DNA from: Flavobacteriaceae bacterium
Lineage (GTDB): Bacteria; Bacteroidota; Bacteroidia; Flavobacteriales; Flavobacteriaceae
Direction of reading: 5' to 3'
Assembly: GCA_013001365.1 (NCBI GenBank)
Contig: JABDMQ010000078.1
Span: 1-8,411 of the forward strand
DNA length: 8,411 nucleotides
A model generated the notes under the pieces. It worked only from the letters and a program-made list of their open reading frames with translations, was not told the origin of the DNA and searched no databases. Positions 1 to 7,075 of the stretch are shown one piece after another (positions within the stretch are counted from its first letter, which is position 1; every line of letters starts with the position of its first letter). The translations under genes and the position numbers were made by a program.

Positions 1-35
1 TAGCCGATGCCTACGACGAAGTGATCCATTTATAA
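1..35 (+). CDS. C-terminal tail of an upstream gene (partial)
   Basis: Reading from base 3, an open frame gives ADAYDEVIHL and a TAA stop at 33-35, only 3 bp before the ATG of the next gene on the same strand. The tight spacing and normal-looking residues suggest the end of a real upstream gene co-transcribed with the DUF3817 gene. Ten codons are too few to name a family, and an open frame this short can arise by chance. Confidence 0.4.
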   Translation, partial: ADAYDEVIHL

Positions 36-38
36 TCC

Positions 39-350
39 ATGGCCTCTTCCCTACTCAAATCCGATATCGGTAAGTTTCGGATAGTTGCCTTCCTTGAAGG
101 AATTTCTTATTTATCCTTGTCAATAACCATGTACTATAAGTATGTGCATGGCATAGGCCTGCCCAATAAGATAGTGGGCATGTTCCACGGTATTTTATTC
201 ATACTTTATGTTGCCATGGCCTTTGGGCTTAGAAAGAAATACGACTGGTCATTCTCGAAATTTGCATTCATTTTAATAGCTTCTTTGATTCCTTTTGGAA
301 CGTTTTATATAGATCATAAATATCTTAGAATCGACTATTCGAAACTCTGA
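39..350 (+). CDS. DUF3817 family small integral membrane protein
   Basis: This 103-residue protein of unknown function is predicted to sit in the inner membrane. It has three hydrophobic segments, at about residues 14-32, 45-62 and 72-91, separated by short basic loops. The pattern matches the DUF3817 family: FRxxAxxEGxSYL near the N-terminus (F13, R14, E20, G21), K34 after helix one, and a central GxxHGxLFxxY (H50, G51) in helix two. The length fits the family. The ATG at 39 is the first start after an in-frame TAA at 33-35, so the start is well bounded. It is probably co-transcribed with the gene that ends at 35. Its last 16 bp overlap the convergent aroQ gene. No biochemical role is known to me for the family. 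Confidence 0.85.
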   Translation: MASSLLKSDIGKFRIVAFLEGISYLSLSITMYYKYVHGIGLPNKIVGMFHGILFILYVAMAFGLRKKYDWSFSKFAFILIASLIPFGTFYIDHKYLRIDYSKL

Positions 351-354
351 ATAG
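335..354. repeat. Inverted repeat in the DUF3817/aroQ tail overlap
   Basis: Arms ctattc (335-340) and gaatag (349-354) are perfect reverse complements with an 8-nt loop. The hairpin sits exactly where the two convergent genes overlap. It has no U-tract on either side, so it is at best a weak bidirectional 3'-end structure. The arms share sequence with the hairpin at 4106-4140. Confidence 0.35.
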
Positions 355-751
355 CCAGCTCATAGCTCTGCAATCCAAATCCTAGGATAACGCCTTTGGC
401 ATTCGGGGAAATGAAAGAATGATGTCGAAAGTCCTCTCGCGCATAAGTATTGGAGATATGTACTTCAACAACTGGAGTTTCTATAGCCTTTACGGCATCG
501 CCAATACCCACAGATGTATGCGTATATGCCGCTGCATTGAGAATAATACCATCATAAGAAAATCCTACTTCATGTAGTTTGTCAATGAGTTCGCCTTCAA
601 TATTCGATTGAAAGTAGTCAATTGACAAATCCGGATGATTTTCTTTAATGTTCTCTAAATACTCTATAAAAGAAACATCACCATAGATCGAAGGCTCACG
701 CTTGCCGAGAAGGTTTAAATTGGGACCATTAATGATGATAAGTTTTTTCAT
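335..751 (-). CDS. aroQ: 3-dehydroquinate dehydratase, type II
   Basis: This is the type II dehydroquinase of the shikimate pathway, which converts 3-dehydroquinate to 3-dehydroshikimate in the cytoplasm for aromatic amino-acid synthesis. At 138 residues it is slightly short but within the family range (about 140-150). The N-terminal strand and active-site lid are clear: INGPNLNLLGKREPSIYG at residues 7-24, with the catalytic arginine R18 and tyrosine Y23. Further hallmarks are NIEGELID near 50-57, the NAAAYTHTS loop at 72-80 (N72), EVHISN with catalytic H98, and REDFRHHS at 105-112. All key residues are present, so the enzyme should be active as the usual dodecamer. The gene is downstream of the barrel-protein gene but a strong terminator lies between them, so it probably has its own promoter. 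A weak -7-like match (TTTATTTG on the - strand, 765-772) is the only candidate I see. Confidence 0.96.
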   Translation of the reverse strand: MKKLIIINGPNLNLLGKREPSIYGDVSFIEYLENIKENHPDLSIDYFQSNIEGELIDKLHEVGFSYDGIILNAAAYTHTSVGIGDAVKAIETPVVEVHISNTYAREDFRHHSFISPNAKGVILGFGLQSYELAIQSFE

Positions 752-777
752 GCGGTAAAAGTATCAAATAAAGGAGC

Positions 778-799
778 AAAAAAAAAGGCCAAAAGGCCT
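778..799 (-). terminator. Intrinsic terminator after the barrel-protein gene
   Basis: On the - strand the sequence AGGCC-TTTT-GGCCT forms a 5-bp GC-rich stem with a 4-nt loop (786-799), followed immediately by nine T (778-786). It lies about 30 nt past the stop codon of the gene at 828-1325, a textbook rho-independent terminator. It separates that gene from aroQ. Confidence 0.82.
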
Positions 800-827
800 C
801 TCTTCTTTTTTAGGGTATTATGTCCGT

Positions 828-1325
828 TTAAAATGATCTTCGATATCCTACACCTAGCCAAGAAAATGAAACACCATCTCCACTAACAGTTCTGAAATCC
901 ACGGCAATGGCGTTTGATTCGTCAAATTTATAAACCAATGCTGGTCTGTAATAAAAATCTCCACCGCCACCTGATCCGGCATTTATGGCATAACCAATGT
1001 CTCCACCAAAAGATACAGATTCAGAGGCATTGAAATAAATCGAACCTGCAACTGGGATGAATTGAAAATCATCAAAGCCGTCCTCACCAGATGCATGGGT
1101 ATATCCTGAAGCAACACCTGCATCAAAATCATCAGAAAGTTCAAATAGATAGCCGAGATCTATAGCGATAGAAAAGGTTGTCAAATCGGCAGAATCACCA
1201 ATTGGAAATCCAGGTTGAATACCACCGTAAAATTGACCATTTTTATCCCGATCAACTCCAACTTGGGCATTTAGTGTCGTTACTGCAAATAAAGCAATGG
1301 CTGATAATAAAAATAATTTTTTCAT
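828..1325 (-). CDS. Small outer-membrane beta-barrel protein (porin-like)
   Basis: This 165-residue secreted protein has a classic signal peptide: MKK, a hydrophobic core (residues 4-16), and a likely signal peptidase I site after A20 (LNA/QVG). The mature part of about 145 residues alternates polar and aromatic/hydrophobic residues in strand-sized blocks (for example FSIAIDLGYLF and DFYYRPALVYKF) with Gly/Asp-rich turns. It ends in a terminal phenylalanine (GVGYRRSF), the typical beta-barrel assembly signal. Length and pattern suit an eight-stranded barrel of the OmpW/OmpA-like 'outer membrane beta-barrel' group, but no family-specific motif is visible, so the ligand and function are unknown. 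It appears to be a single-gene transcript, with a candidate promoter just upstream and a strong terminator downstream. Confidence 0.8.
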   Translation of the reverse strand: MKKLFLLSAIALFAVTTLNAQVGVDRDKNGQFYGGIQPGFPIGDSADLTTFSIAIDLGYLFELSDDFDAGVASGYTHASGEDGFDDFQFIPVAGSIYFNASESVSFGGDIGYAINAGSGGGGDFYYRPALVYKFDESNAIAVDFRTVSGDGVSFSWLGVGYRRSF

Positions 1326-1346
1326 AATTGATTGTTTTAATTGATT

Positions 1347-1360
1347 ATTGCATTTGCAAT
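1347..1360. repeat. Palindrome at the barrel-gene transcription start region
   Basis: attgca (1347-1352) and tgcaat (1355-1360) form a perfect 6-2-6 inverted repeat. It overlaps the 3' half of the proposed -7 box and the expected start point of the gene at 828-1325. The position would suit a repressor operator or a 5'-UTR hairpin, but this is inference from placement only. Confidence 0.35.
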
Positions 1361-1387
1361 ATTAGCACAACGACTAATGGCTTAACA
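1357..1387 (-). promoter_or_regulatory. Candidate Bacteroidota promoter for the barrel-protein gene
   Basis: On the - strand TAATATTG (1357-1364) matches the Bacteroidota -7 consensus TAnnTTTG at all but one position. The -33 element 19 bp upstream (TGTT, 1384-1387) is poor. A start around 1350 would give a leader of about 25 nt. The assignment rests mainly on the -7 box and its position. Confidence 0.4.
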
Positions 1388-1437
1388 TGATATATATCAG
1401 TTATTTAATTAATATCCTATAGGTTATTCCTCAGGAA

Positions 1438-1468
1438 TTTTTTCAATTATAATAGCCCTTTTATTTTG
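1438..1468 (+). promoter_or_regulatory. Weak candidate promoter for xerD
   Basis: TTATTTTG (1461-1468) resembles the TAnnTTTG -7 box with one mismatch, and a T-run at 1438-1441 lies about 19 bp upstream in place of the -33 TTTG. Transcription would start about 10 nt before the xerD ATG. The region is very AT-rich, so chance matches are likely. Confidence 0.25.
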
Positions 1469-1482
1469 TTATTTTTACAAGG

Positions 1483-2379
1483 ATGAAATGGCAACAAGCT
1501 TTAAAGGACTATCTGAATTATCTTAAAATTGAGAGAGGCCTGTCTGGTAATTCTATACTTAACTATTCAAGAGACGTCTCGAAACTTATCGAATTCTTGG
1601 ATGTCAATGAAATCAGAATAAACCCCATCAAAATTAACCAAGACACTATTAAGGATTTTGTCTATGACGCTTCCAAGAACATAAACGCTAGGTCGCAAGC
1701 AAGATTGATTTCAGGGCTACGTAGTTTTTTTAACTACCTAATATTCGAGGACTATCGTGAAACCAATCCAATGGAACTAATCGAATCTCCAAAAATAGGC
1801 AGGAAACTTCCTGACACCTTATCATTGAATGAAATTGATGAACTCATTGCAGCTATTGATCTTAGCACACCTCAAGGAGAACGAAATCGAGCCATTATCG
1901 AAATGCTTTACAGTTGTGGTTTACGTGTTAGCGAACTCATAAACCTGAACATTTCGGACTTGTTCTTTGACGAAGGATTCATAAAAGTAACTGGAAAGGG
2001 CAATAAGCAGCGATTTGTCCCCATTGGAGAATCAACTCAGAAGTACATAAAGATTTATCGCGATCAAGTAAGGAATCATCTCCAAATCCCAAATGAATTC
2101 AAAGACACACTTTTTCTGAACAGACGAGGAAAGCAATTAACACGATCCATGATCTTTACCATCGTTAAGCAACTCGCAGAGAAGATCGGGTTGAAGAAAT
2201 CAATTTCACCACATACCTTTAGGCATTCCTTCGCAACGCATCTATTAGAAAACGGAGCAGACTTAAGGGCTATACAGCTTATGCTGGGTCATGAGAGCAT
2301 TACCACAACTGAAATATATATGCATGTTGACAGGTCTCATTTAACCAAGGTCATGAACAGGTATCATCCTAGAAAATAA
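1483..2379 (+). CDS. xerD: Site-specific tyrosine recombinase XerD
   Basis: This 298-residue cytoplasmic tyrosine recombinase is the standard XerC/XerD length. With a partner Xer subunit it resolves chromosome dimers at dif, coordinated with division by FtsK. Residues 1-90 form the SAM-like core-binding domain, with the typical LKIERGLSGNSILNYSRD opening and the NINARSQARLISGLRSFFNYL helix. The catalytic domain follows and carries the full set: R148 (GLRVSEL), K172 (GKGNKQR), H244 and R247 (SPHTFRHSFATHL), H270 (LGHESITTTEIY) and the nucleophile Y279. The NPMELIESPKIGRKLPDTLS linker is typical of XerD rather than phage integrases. The ATG at 1483 is preceded by ACAAGG, a weak Shine-Dalgarno-like stretch. 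Distinguishing XerD from XerC by eye is not absolute, but nothing nearby suggests a mobile element. Confidence 0.94.
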   Translation: MKWQQALKDYLNYLKIERGLSGNSILNYSRDVSKLIEFLDVNEIRINPIKINQDTIKDFVYDASKNINARSQARLISGLRSFFNYLIFEDYRETNPMELIESPKIGRKLPDTLSLNEIDELIAAIDLSTPQGERNRAIIEMLYSCGLRVSELINLNISDLFFDEGFIKVTGKGNKQRFVPIGESTQKYIKIYRDQVRNHLQIPNEFKDTLFLNRRGKQLTRSMIFTIVKQLAEKIGLKKSISPHTFRHSFATHLLENGADLRAIQLMLGHESITTTEIYMHVDRSHLTKVMNRYHPRK

Positions 2380-2414
2380 CTATTTTTAGCTTCATTTTAA
2401 GTAACTGATCAACT

Positions 2415-4112
2415 ATGTCTAAACAACTAAATCGGAAATGGTGGAAAGAAGGAATTGTTTACCAAATTTATCCTAGAAGCTTCAATGATACCAATGGTGA
2501 TGGTATTGGCGACCTGCGAGGTATCATTGAAAAATTGGACTACATAAAAAGCCTTGGAGTAGATATCGTGTGGCTCAATCCTGTATATCAATCCCCGAAT
2601 GACGATAATGGTTATGATATAAGTGATTATCGAAAAATCATGAGCAATTTCGGAACCATGACTGAGTTCGATGAACTTTTAAAAGGCATGCATAATAGAG
2701 GACTCAAATTAATCATGGACCTTGTTGTTAACCATAGTAGTGATGAGCATGAATGGTTCAAGCAATCAAGAAGTTCTCGAGATAATGAATACAGAGGTTA
2801 TTATCATTGGTGGCCAGCAGAAAAAGGCAAGCCTAATAAACGCTGGAGCTATTTCGATGTCGATAGTGATGCCTGGAAATACGATTATAAAACCGACGCC
2901 TATTACTTACATTATTTCTCTGTCAAACAACCAGACCTCAATTGGGAATATTCGAAAGTGCGCCAAGAAATATATAACATGATGCGTTTTTGGTTCGACA
3001 AGGGGGTGGATGGATTCCGAATGGACGTTATTTCATTCCTATCAAAAGACACTAAATTTCCAGAATTACCAGAAAAGTACCAGGGTGATTTCATTACGTA
3101 CTATGCAGAAGGGGAAAACATCCATAAGTATCTTAATGAGATGAACCTTGAGGTTTTAAGTAAGTATGATGTCATGACAGTTGGCGAGGCTCCTGGAGTT
3201 ACAATAGACAATGCCTTGAAGTTCGTTGATGAAGACCGAAAAGAATTGGATATGTTCTTTCATTTCGACCTTATGAGCTTGGATCGCAAGGAAGGTGAAG
3301 TTTTCATGATGCGTAAAGACCGATGGCAACTATCGGAGTTTCGAGATATATTCTCGAAATGGGATGCTGTTTTTGCTGAAAAAGGCTGGGGAAGCTTATT
3401 CTTAGGCAATCATGATTTTCCAAGAGCAGTGAGTCGCTGGGGAAATGACAGACCTGAGCATTGGAAAAATTCTGCTACGATGTTACATACATTCCTACTG
3501 ACTATGCGAGGTACGCCATATATCTATTTTGGAGATGAAATAGGAATGACCAATATTAGGTTTAATTCTATTACTGATTATCGGGATATAAATACCCTCA
3601 ATAAATATGAAAGCTTGAAAAACGAAGGTAAAGACTTTAATGAATTCTTGGAAAATGAAAAGGAAGCTGCTCGGGATAATGCAAGAACACCTATGCAATG
3701 GGACGATTCATCGCATGCAGGCTTTACTTCAGGTAACCCTTGGATCAAGGTAAACAGTAATCATTTAATGAGAGTGTCTGTGAAAGCTCAAGAGAATGAT
3801 GACTACTCTGTGTTGAATTACTTTCGGAAAATGGCACGAATAAGGAAAGATAACATGGCATTGATCTATGGAGATTACTTATCGATAGACAAGGACAATC
3901 CACAGGTTTATGCATATCTAAGAACGCTTGAAAATGATAGATTATTGGTTCTTCTGAATTTTTCCGAACACACGTCTGACTTTACAATTCCACAAGAAAT
4001 CAATTACAACAGGGCAGCTCTTGTTATCTCAAATTCATCTATTTTGAACGATAAAACTTACAAAGAGTTTTCTTTAAAACCCTACCAAGCTACTGTTTAC
4101 AGGCTCGAATAG
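2415..4112 (+). CDS. GH13 alpha-glucosidase, oligo-1,6-glucosidase type
   Basis: This 565-residue family GH13 enzyme has no signal peptide, so it probably hydrolyses short alpha-glucosides in the cytoplasm. It begins with the WWKEGIVYQIYPRSF strand and the DTNGDGIGD calcium loop (D25-D33), followed by the (beta/alpha)8 barrel. Conserved regions are region I DLVVNH (H107), region II GFRMDV (nucleophile D204), region III GEAPG (acid/base E258) and region IV LGNHDFPR (stabilising D334). The GTPYIYFGDEIGMTN stretch and the RTPMQWD signature (425-430) follow, and a C-terminal beta domain occupies about residues 485-565. The residue after the nucleophile is Val205. In characterised GH13_31 enzymes Val here goes with alpha-1,6 preference (oligo-1,6-glucosidase, isomaltase, dextran glucosidase), whereas maltases have Thr or Ala. 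Trehalose-6-phosphate hydrolases share the Val, so substrate remains inferred. It starts 35 bp after xerD, perhaps co-transcribed. No SusCD pair, transporter or regulator is adjacent. Confidence 0.92.
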   Translation: MSKQLNRKWWKEGIVYQIYPRSFNDTNGDGIGDLRGIIEKLDYIKSLGVDIVWLNPVYQSPNDDNGYDISDYRKIMSNFGTMTEFDELLKGMHNRGLKLIMDLVVNHSSDEHEWFKQSRSSRDNEYRGYYHWWPAEKGKPNKRWSYFDVDSDAWKYDYKTDAYYLHYFSVKQPDLNWEYSKVRQEIYNMMRFWFDKGVDGFRMDVISFLSKDTKFPELPEKYQGDFITYYAEGENIHKYLNEMNLEVLSKYDVMTVGEAPGVTIDNALKFVDEDRKELDMFFHFDLMSLDRKEGEVFMMRKDRWQLSEFRDIFSKWDAVFAEKGWGSLFLGNHDFPRAVSRWGNDRPEHWKNSATMLHTFLLTMRGTPYIYFGDEIGMTNIRFNSITDYRDINTLNKYESLKNEGKDFNEFLENEKEAARDNARTPMQWDDSSHAGFTSGNPWIKVNSNHLMRVSVKAQENDDYSVLNYFRKMARIRKDNMALIYGDYLSIDKDNPQVYAYLRTLENDRLLVLLNFSEHTSDFTIPQEINYNRAALVISNSSILNDKTYKEFSLKPYQATVYRLE

Positions 4113-4140
4113 CACAAATATCGAAATTTTGAGCTATTCG
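4106..4140 (+). other. Hairpin spanning the stop codon of the GH13 gene
   Basis: CGAATAGC (4106-4113) and GCTATTCG (4133-4140) are perfect 8-bp complementary arms. The 19-nt loop can add a CAAA/TTTG inner pairing after an A-A mismatch. The structure covers the TAG stop at 4110-4112. No T-run follows, so it is not a standard terminator; an mRNA 3'-end stabiliser or weak terminator is possible. Confidence 0.4.
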
Positions 4141-4230
4141 TCGAAATGCAAAATTATTTCATATTGATTACTGCGGAATATTGATCTTTAATCTCTTAGA
4201 TTGGCAATCCCAAATCTAAATATTTAAAAG

Positions 4231-5355
4231 ATGAAATCCCCAAAAGAATCTGACGCATACTTTAATAAGTTGAAGTGGCAATTTGCCCTTGAGAATTCTG
4301 GTCTCGGTATATGGGATTGGAATTCCGTCTCAAACAAAGTCTATTATTCAAAAGAATCCAGACAGATCCTTGGACTCAAAGAAAAAGAAATGAAATCAAC
4401 CTCTGAGGCCTGGGATGAGCGTGTTCACCCAGATGACAGAGAACAGTATTTCAAGGATTTTGAAGATCATGTCAAAGGAAAGACCTCGTTCTATATTAAT
4501 GAACATAGAGTACGATGTGAAGATGGTAGTTATAAATGGATTCTTGATAGAGGGAAGATCTTATTAAAGGATTCAAATGGGAAACCGTTAAGAATAATTG
4601 GCACTCATTCTGATATTAGCAAACGAAAGAATGCCGAAAACCAAACCCTGAATAATCTGGATATCATTACCTCACAGAACAAAAAGCTTCTAAACTTTGC
4701 ACATATTGTTTCACATAATTTGAGAACACACGTCGGAAATTTTGAAACTATCATGAAGTTTTATGATGAAGCAGCTTCGAAAGAGGAAAAAGAAGAAATG
4801 ATCATGCATCTTAAAACTATTTCTAGGTCATTGTCTTCAACCATTGGGAATCTCGATGATGTGGTTCGAGAAGTACAAATGGATAAGGAGTCTTTGAAAA
4901 CAGGCCAACTAAATCTCATGGACTATCTAAGTCGGGCTCTAGAAGTTCTTAAGGCAGACATTGAGGACTATGATGCAACCGTGAATTTAATGGTTGATGA
5001 GGCTACATTCGTAAACTTCTTACCTGCATATCTGGAGAGCATCCTTCAAAATATCCTATCCAATGCAATTAAATATCGTAAACAGAATACTTCTCTTATC
5101 ATTGATATATCATCAGAAAACCTTGAAGATGCCATAAAATTGAGCATTAGAGATAATGGAATAGGTATTGACCTCGAGAAGTACGGTGAACAACTCTTTG
5201 GAATGTACAATACATTCCATAATCAATCTGGCGTTGACTCAAGAGGTATTGGCCTTTATCTAACAAGAAGTCAGCTAGAAACCTTTGGAGGCTCCATAGA
5301 AGTAGAAAGTGAATTAGGTAAAGGTTCGACTTTCATTTTGACCTTCAAGAAATAG
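4231..5355 (+). CDS. Cytoplasmic PAS-domain sensor histidine kinase (orphan)
   Basis: This 374-residue histidine kinase has no membrane segment or signal peptide, so it should sense a cytoplasmic or diffusible cue. A PAS_3-type domain spans about residues 15-135: ENSGLGIWDWN, WDERVHPDDR, then HRVRCEDGSYKWILDRG and the closing GTHSDISKRKNAE. A dimerisation/phosphoacceptor helix pair follows with H-box FAHIVSHNLRTHVGNF (phosphorylatable H162). The ATPase domain carries the N-box (LQNILSNAIKYR, N274 and N278), G1 box DNGIGID (308-314), G2 box RGIGLYLT (338-345) and a final GKGSTF (364-368). The H-box has histidine (H167) where HisKA proteins usually have proline, as in HNLRxP. I associate this HNLR(S/T)H form with flavobacterial PAS kinases. 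No response regulator is in the window, so its partner is unknown. A 118-bp AT-rich spacer separates it from the GH13 gene, so it may have its own promoter. Confidence 0.92.
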   Translation: MKSPKESDAYFNKLKWQFALENSGLGIWDWNSVSNKVYYSKESRQILGLKEKEMKSTSEAWDERVHPDDREQYFKDFEDHVKGKTSFYINEHRVRCEDGSYKWILDRGKILLKDSNGKPLRIIGTHSDISKRKNAENQTLNNLDIITSQNKKLLNFAHIVSHNLRTHVGNFETIMKFYDEAASKEEKEEMIMHLKTISRSLSSTIGNLDDVVREVQMDKESLKTGQLNLMDYLSRALEVLKADIEDYDATVNLMVDEATFVNFLPAYLESILQNILSNAIKYRKQNTSLIIDISSENLEDAIKLSIRDNGIGIDLEKYGEQLFGMYNTFHNQSGVDSRGIGLYLTRSQLETFGGSIEVESELGKGSTFILTFKK

Positions 5356-5362
5356 CAACTGT

Positions 5363-6934
5363 TTACTTGGCAATATTCACTGCACGAGTTTCTCTGATGA
5401 CAGTAACCTTTACTTGACCAGGATACGTCATGTCAGTCTGGATCTTCTGCGATATCTCAAAAGACAGATTAGCTGCTTTGTCATCGCTTACTTTTTCACT
5501 TTCCACAATGACCCTTAGTTCTCTACCGGCTTGAATGGCATATGCCTTTTGTACTCCATCGAAGCCAAAAGCAATATCCTCAAGGTCTTTAAGCCTTTGA
5601 ATATAGGAATCCAAAACCTGTCTACGGGCTCCTGGTCGTGCTCCAGAAATTGCATCACATACTTGCACAATTGGTGACAATAATGAAGTCATTTCTATCT
5701 CATCGTGGTGAGCACCAATAGCATTACAAACTTCAGCCTTTTCACCATGCTTTTCTGCCCATTGCATACCTAATATTGCGTGAGGTGTTTCCATATCTGC
5801 CTCAGCATCAGGTACCTTTCCAATATCATGTAGTAATCCTGCTCTTTTGGCCAATTTAGGATTGAGGCCTAATTCTGCAGCCATTATGCCACAAAGCTTT
5901 GCAACTTCCCTTGAATGCTGTAAAAGGTTTTGCCCATAGGAAGATCGATACTTCATGCGACCTACCATCTTTATTAATTCAGGATTTAGCCCATGAATAC
6001 CAAGATCGATCACTGTTCGTTTTCCTACTTCAATTATCTCTTGATCTATTTGTTTTTTAGTCTTTCTAACGATTTCTTCAATCCTAGCTGGATGAATTCT
6101 ACCATCGGTCACCAACTTGTGCAATGATAGTCGAGCTATTTCCCTACGTACAGAATCAAAGCAAGAAAGTATAATTGCTTCTGGTGTATCATCTACGATA
6201 ATTTCAACACCAGTTGCCGCTTCAATAGCCCTGATATTTCTTCCTTCCCTTCCGATTATTCGCCCTTTTACATCATCAGACTCAATGTTAAAAACAGAGA
6301 CGCAGTTTTCAATGGCCTCTTCTGTTCCAACTCTTTGAATAGTGTTGATTATGATTTTTTTGGCTTCCTGTTGGGCGGTGAGCTTGGCCTCCTCCATTTT
6401 ATCTTGTACAAATGCCATGGCTTCGTCCTTGGCCTCTCCTTTAAGGGATTCTACCAACTGTTCTTTTGCATCTTCAGCCGAGAGACTAGAAATAACCTCA
6501 AGTTGCTCTACTTGGCTTCTATGAAGCCTTTCGATCTCTTCTTTCTTTTTATCAAGTATATCCGCTCGTTTCTGGTAATCCTGGATCTTGCTTTCAAGTT
6601 GAGAATTGAGTTTCTTGGAACGCGAAAGCTCATTAGATACTTGTGATTCTTTATCACGTGTGCGCTTTTCGGCTTCTGCCATTTTCTTGTCACGAGATAA
6701 AATCACCTTTTCGTGCTCGGCCTTTAACTCTATGAATTTCTCCTTGGCCTGAAGTATTTTTTCCTTTTTTACAGATTCTCCTTCACTTCTTGCCTCTTTC
6801 AAAATACTGGCAGATTCTTTCTTGGCACTATGTATTAGTCTTGACGCTTTGCTTTTTTCCATTGATTTTGCTATAACAAAACCAATGATAGCAGCCACAA
6901 CGCCGACTACAATCATTATAATTGTATTGTCCAT
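5363..6934 (-). CDS. rny: Ribonuclease Y
   Basis: RNase Y is a membrane-anchored endoribonuclease that starts decay and processing of many mRNAs. The 523-residue length fits the family (about 520). Domain order is complete. Residues 4-22 form a single N-terminal transmembrane helix. About 25-195 is a long Lys/Glu-rich coiled coil. The KH domain (about 210-275) has the RNA-binding GxxG in IIGREGRNI (G228-G231). The HD domain follows, with H340 (LLQHSREVA), the H369-D370 motif (LLHDIGKVPDAE), H409-H410 (IGAHHDEIE) and D427 (QVCDAISGARPGARR). A C-terminal domain of about 90 residues ends the protein. All metal-binding residues of the HD phosphodiesterase are present, so it should be active. The gene lies downstream of the putative 6S RNA and zapA on the same strand. 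Its stop is 7 bp from the stop of the convergent histidine kinase, with no clear terminator between. Confidence 0.97.
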   Translation of the reverse strand: MDNTIIMIVVGVVAAIIGFVIAKSMEKSKASRLIHSAKKESASILKEARSEGESVKKEKILQAKEKFIELKAEHEKVILSRDKKMAEAEKRTRDKESQVSNELSRSKKLNSQLESKIQDYQKRADILDKKKEEIERLHRSQVEQLEVISSLSAEDAKEQLVESLKGEAKDEAMAFVQDKMEEAKLTAQQEAKKIIINTIQRVGTEEAIENCVSVFNIESDDVKGRIIGREGRNIRAIEAATGVEIIVDDTPEAIILSCFDSVRREIARLSLHKLVTDGRIHPARIEEIVRKTKKQIDQEIIEVGKRTVIDLGIHGLNPELIKMVGRMKYRSSYGQNLLQHSREVAKLCGIMAAELGLNPKLAKRAGLLHDIGKVPDAEADMETPHAILGMQWAEKHGEKAEVCNAIGAHHDEIEMTSLLSPIVQVCDAISGARPGARRQVLDSYIQRLKDLEDIAFGFDGVQKAYAIQAGRELRVIVESEKVSDDKAANLSFEISQKIQTDMTYPGQVKVTVIRETRAVNIAK

Positions 6935-6969
6935 GTTTAGTTAGTTTTAAAAAAAAGCCTGCAAAAGTT

Positions 6970-7075
6970 TTGGTTTTTGTATAAACTCCTTAAAAACAAG
7001 TTTAGGGCTAACAAGCTGATCAAGTATCTGCTCTAGGCAGCTCGCTTTTACAACTTAAACTCACCCTTTTTAAAG
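6970..7075 (-). ncRNA. ssrS: Putative 6S RNA (6S-Flavo type)
   Basis: The 211-bp gap between zapA and rny has no credible protein gene. 6S RNA binds housekeeping RNA polymerase by mimicking an open promoter. From memory, many flavobacteria carry a roughly 110-nt 6S RNA between zapA and rny, and in E. coli ssrS also follows zapA. On the - strand, an outer stem can form between GAGTTTA (7056-7062) and TAAACTT (6998-7004), extended by G-U pairs. Inside it, AGCGAGCTG (7038-7046) can pair with CAGCTTGTT (7010-7018), or a small hairpin CTGC/GCAG (7028-7040) can form. The result is a long rod with internal loops, as expected of 6S. A run of eight T on the - strand (6949-6956), after the weak palindrome CAAAAGTTTTG (6962-6972), could end the transcript. 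The ends are approximate. The call rests on location and foldability, not on a covariance-model hit. Confidence 0.55.

Noticed and set aside
1483..2379. The tyrosine recombinase as the integrase of a genomic island
   Set aside because: Length, linker and motifs fit XerD, neighbours are core genes, and there is no tRNA, att-like direct repeat or phage/transposon gene.
2722..3094. Short frames on both strands inside the GH13 gene
   Set aside because: They overlap conserved GH13 regions in other frames and have no recognisable content.
3495..3698. A 67-codon - strand frame inside the GH13 gene
   Set aside because: It is antisense to the conserved region after the catalytic Asp, with no start signal or family resemblance.
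4113..4230. A promoter or terminator in the GH13-kinase gap
   Set aside because: Beyond the stop-codon hairpin and a bulged AGATTGG/CCCAAATCT stem at 4198-4217, I found no TAnnTTTG box with suitable spacing and no stem followed by a T-run.
6117..6646. Several + strand frames and one other - strand frame within rny
   Set aside because: The rny protein is continuous with all domains; the other frames are low-complexity shadows of its coiled-coil and KH coding sequence.
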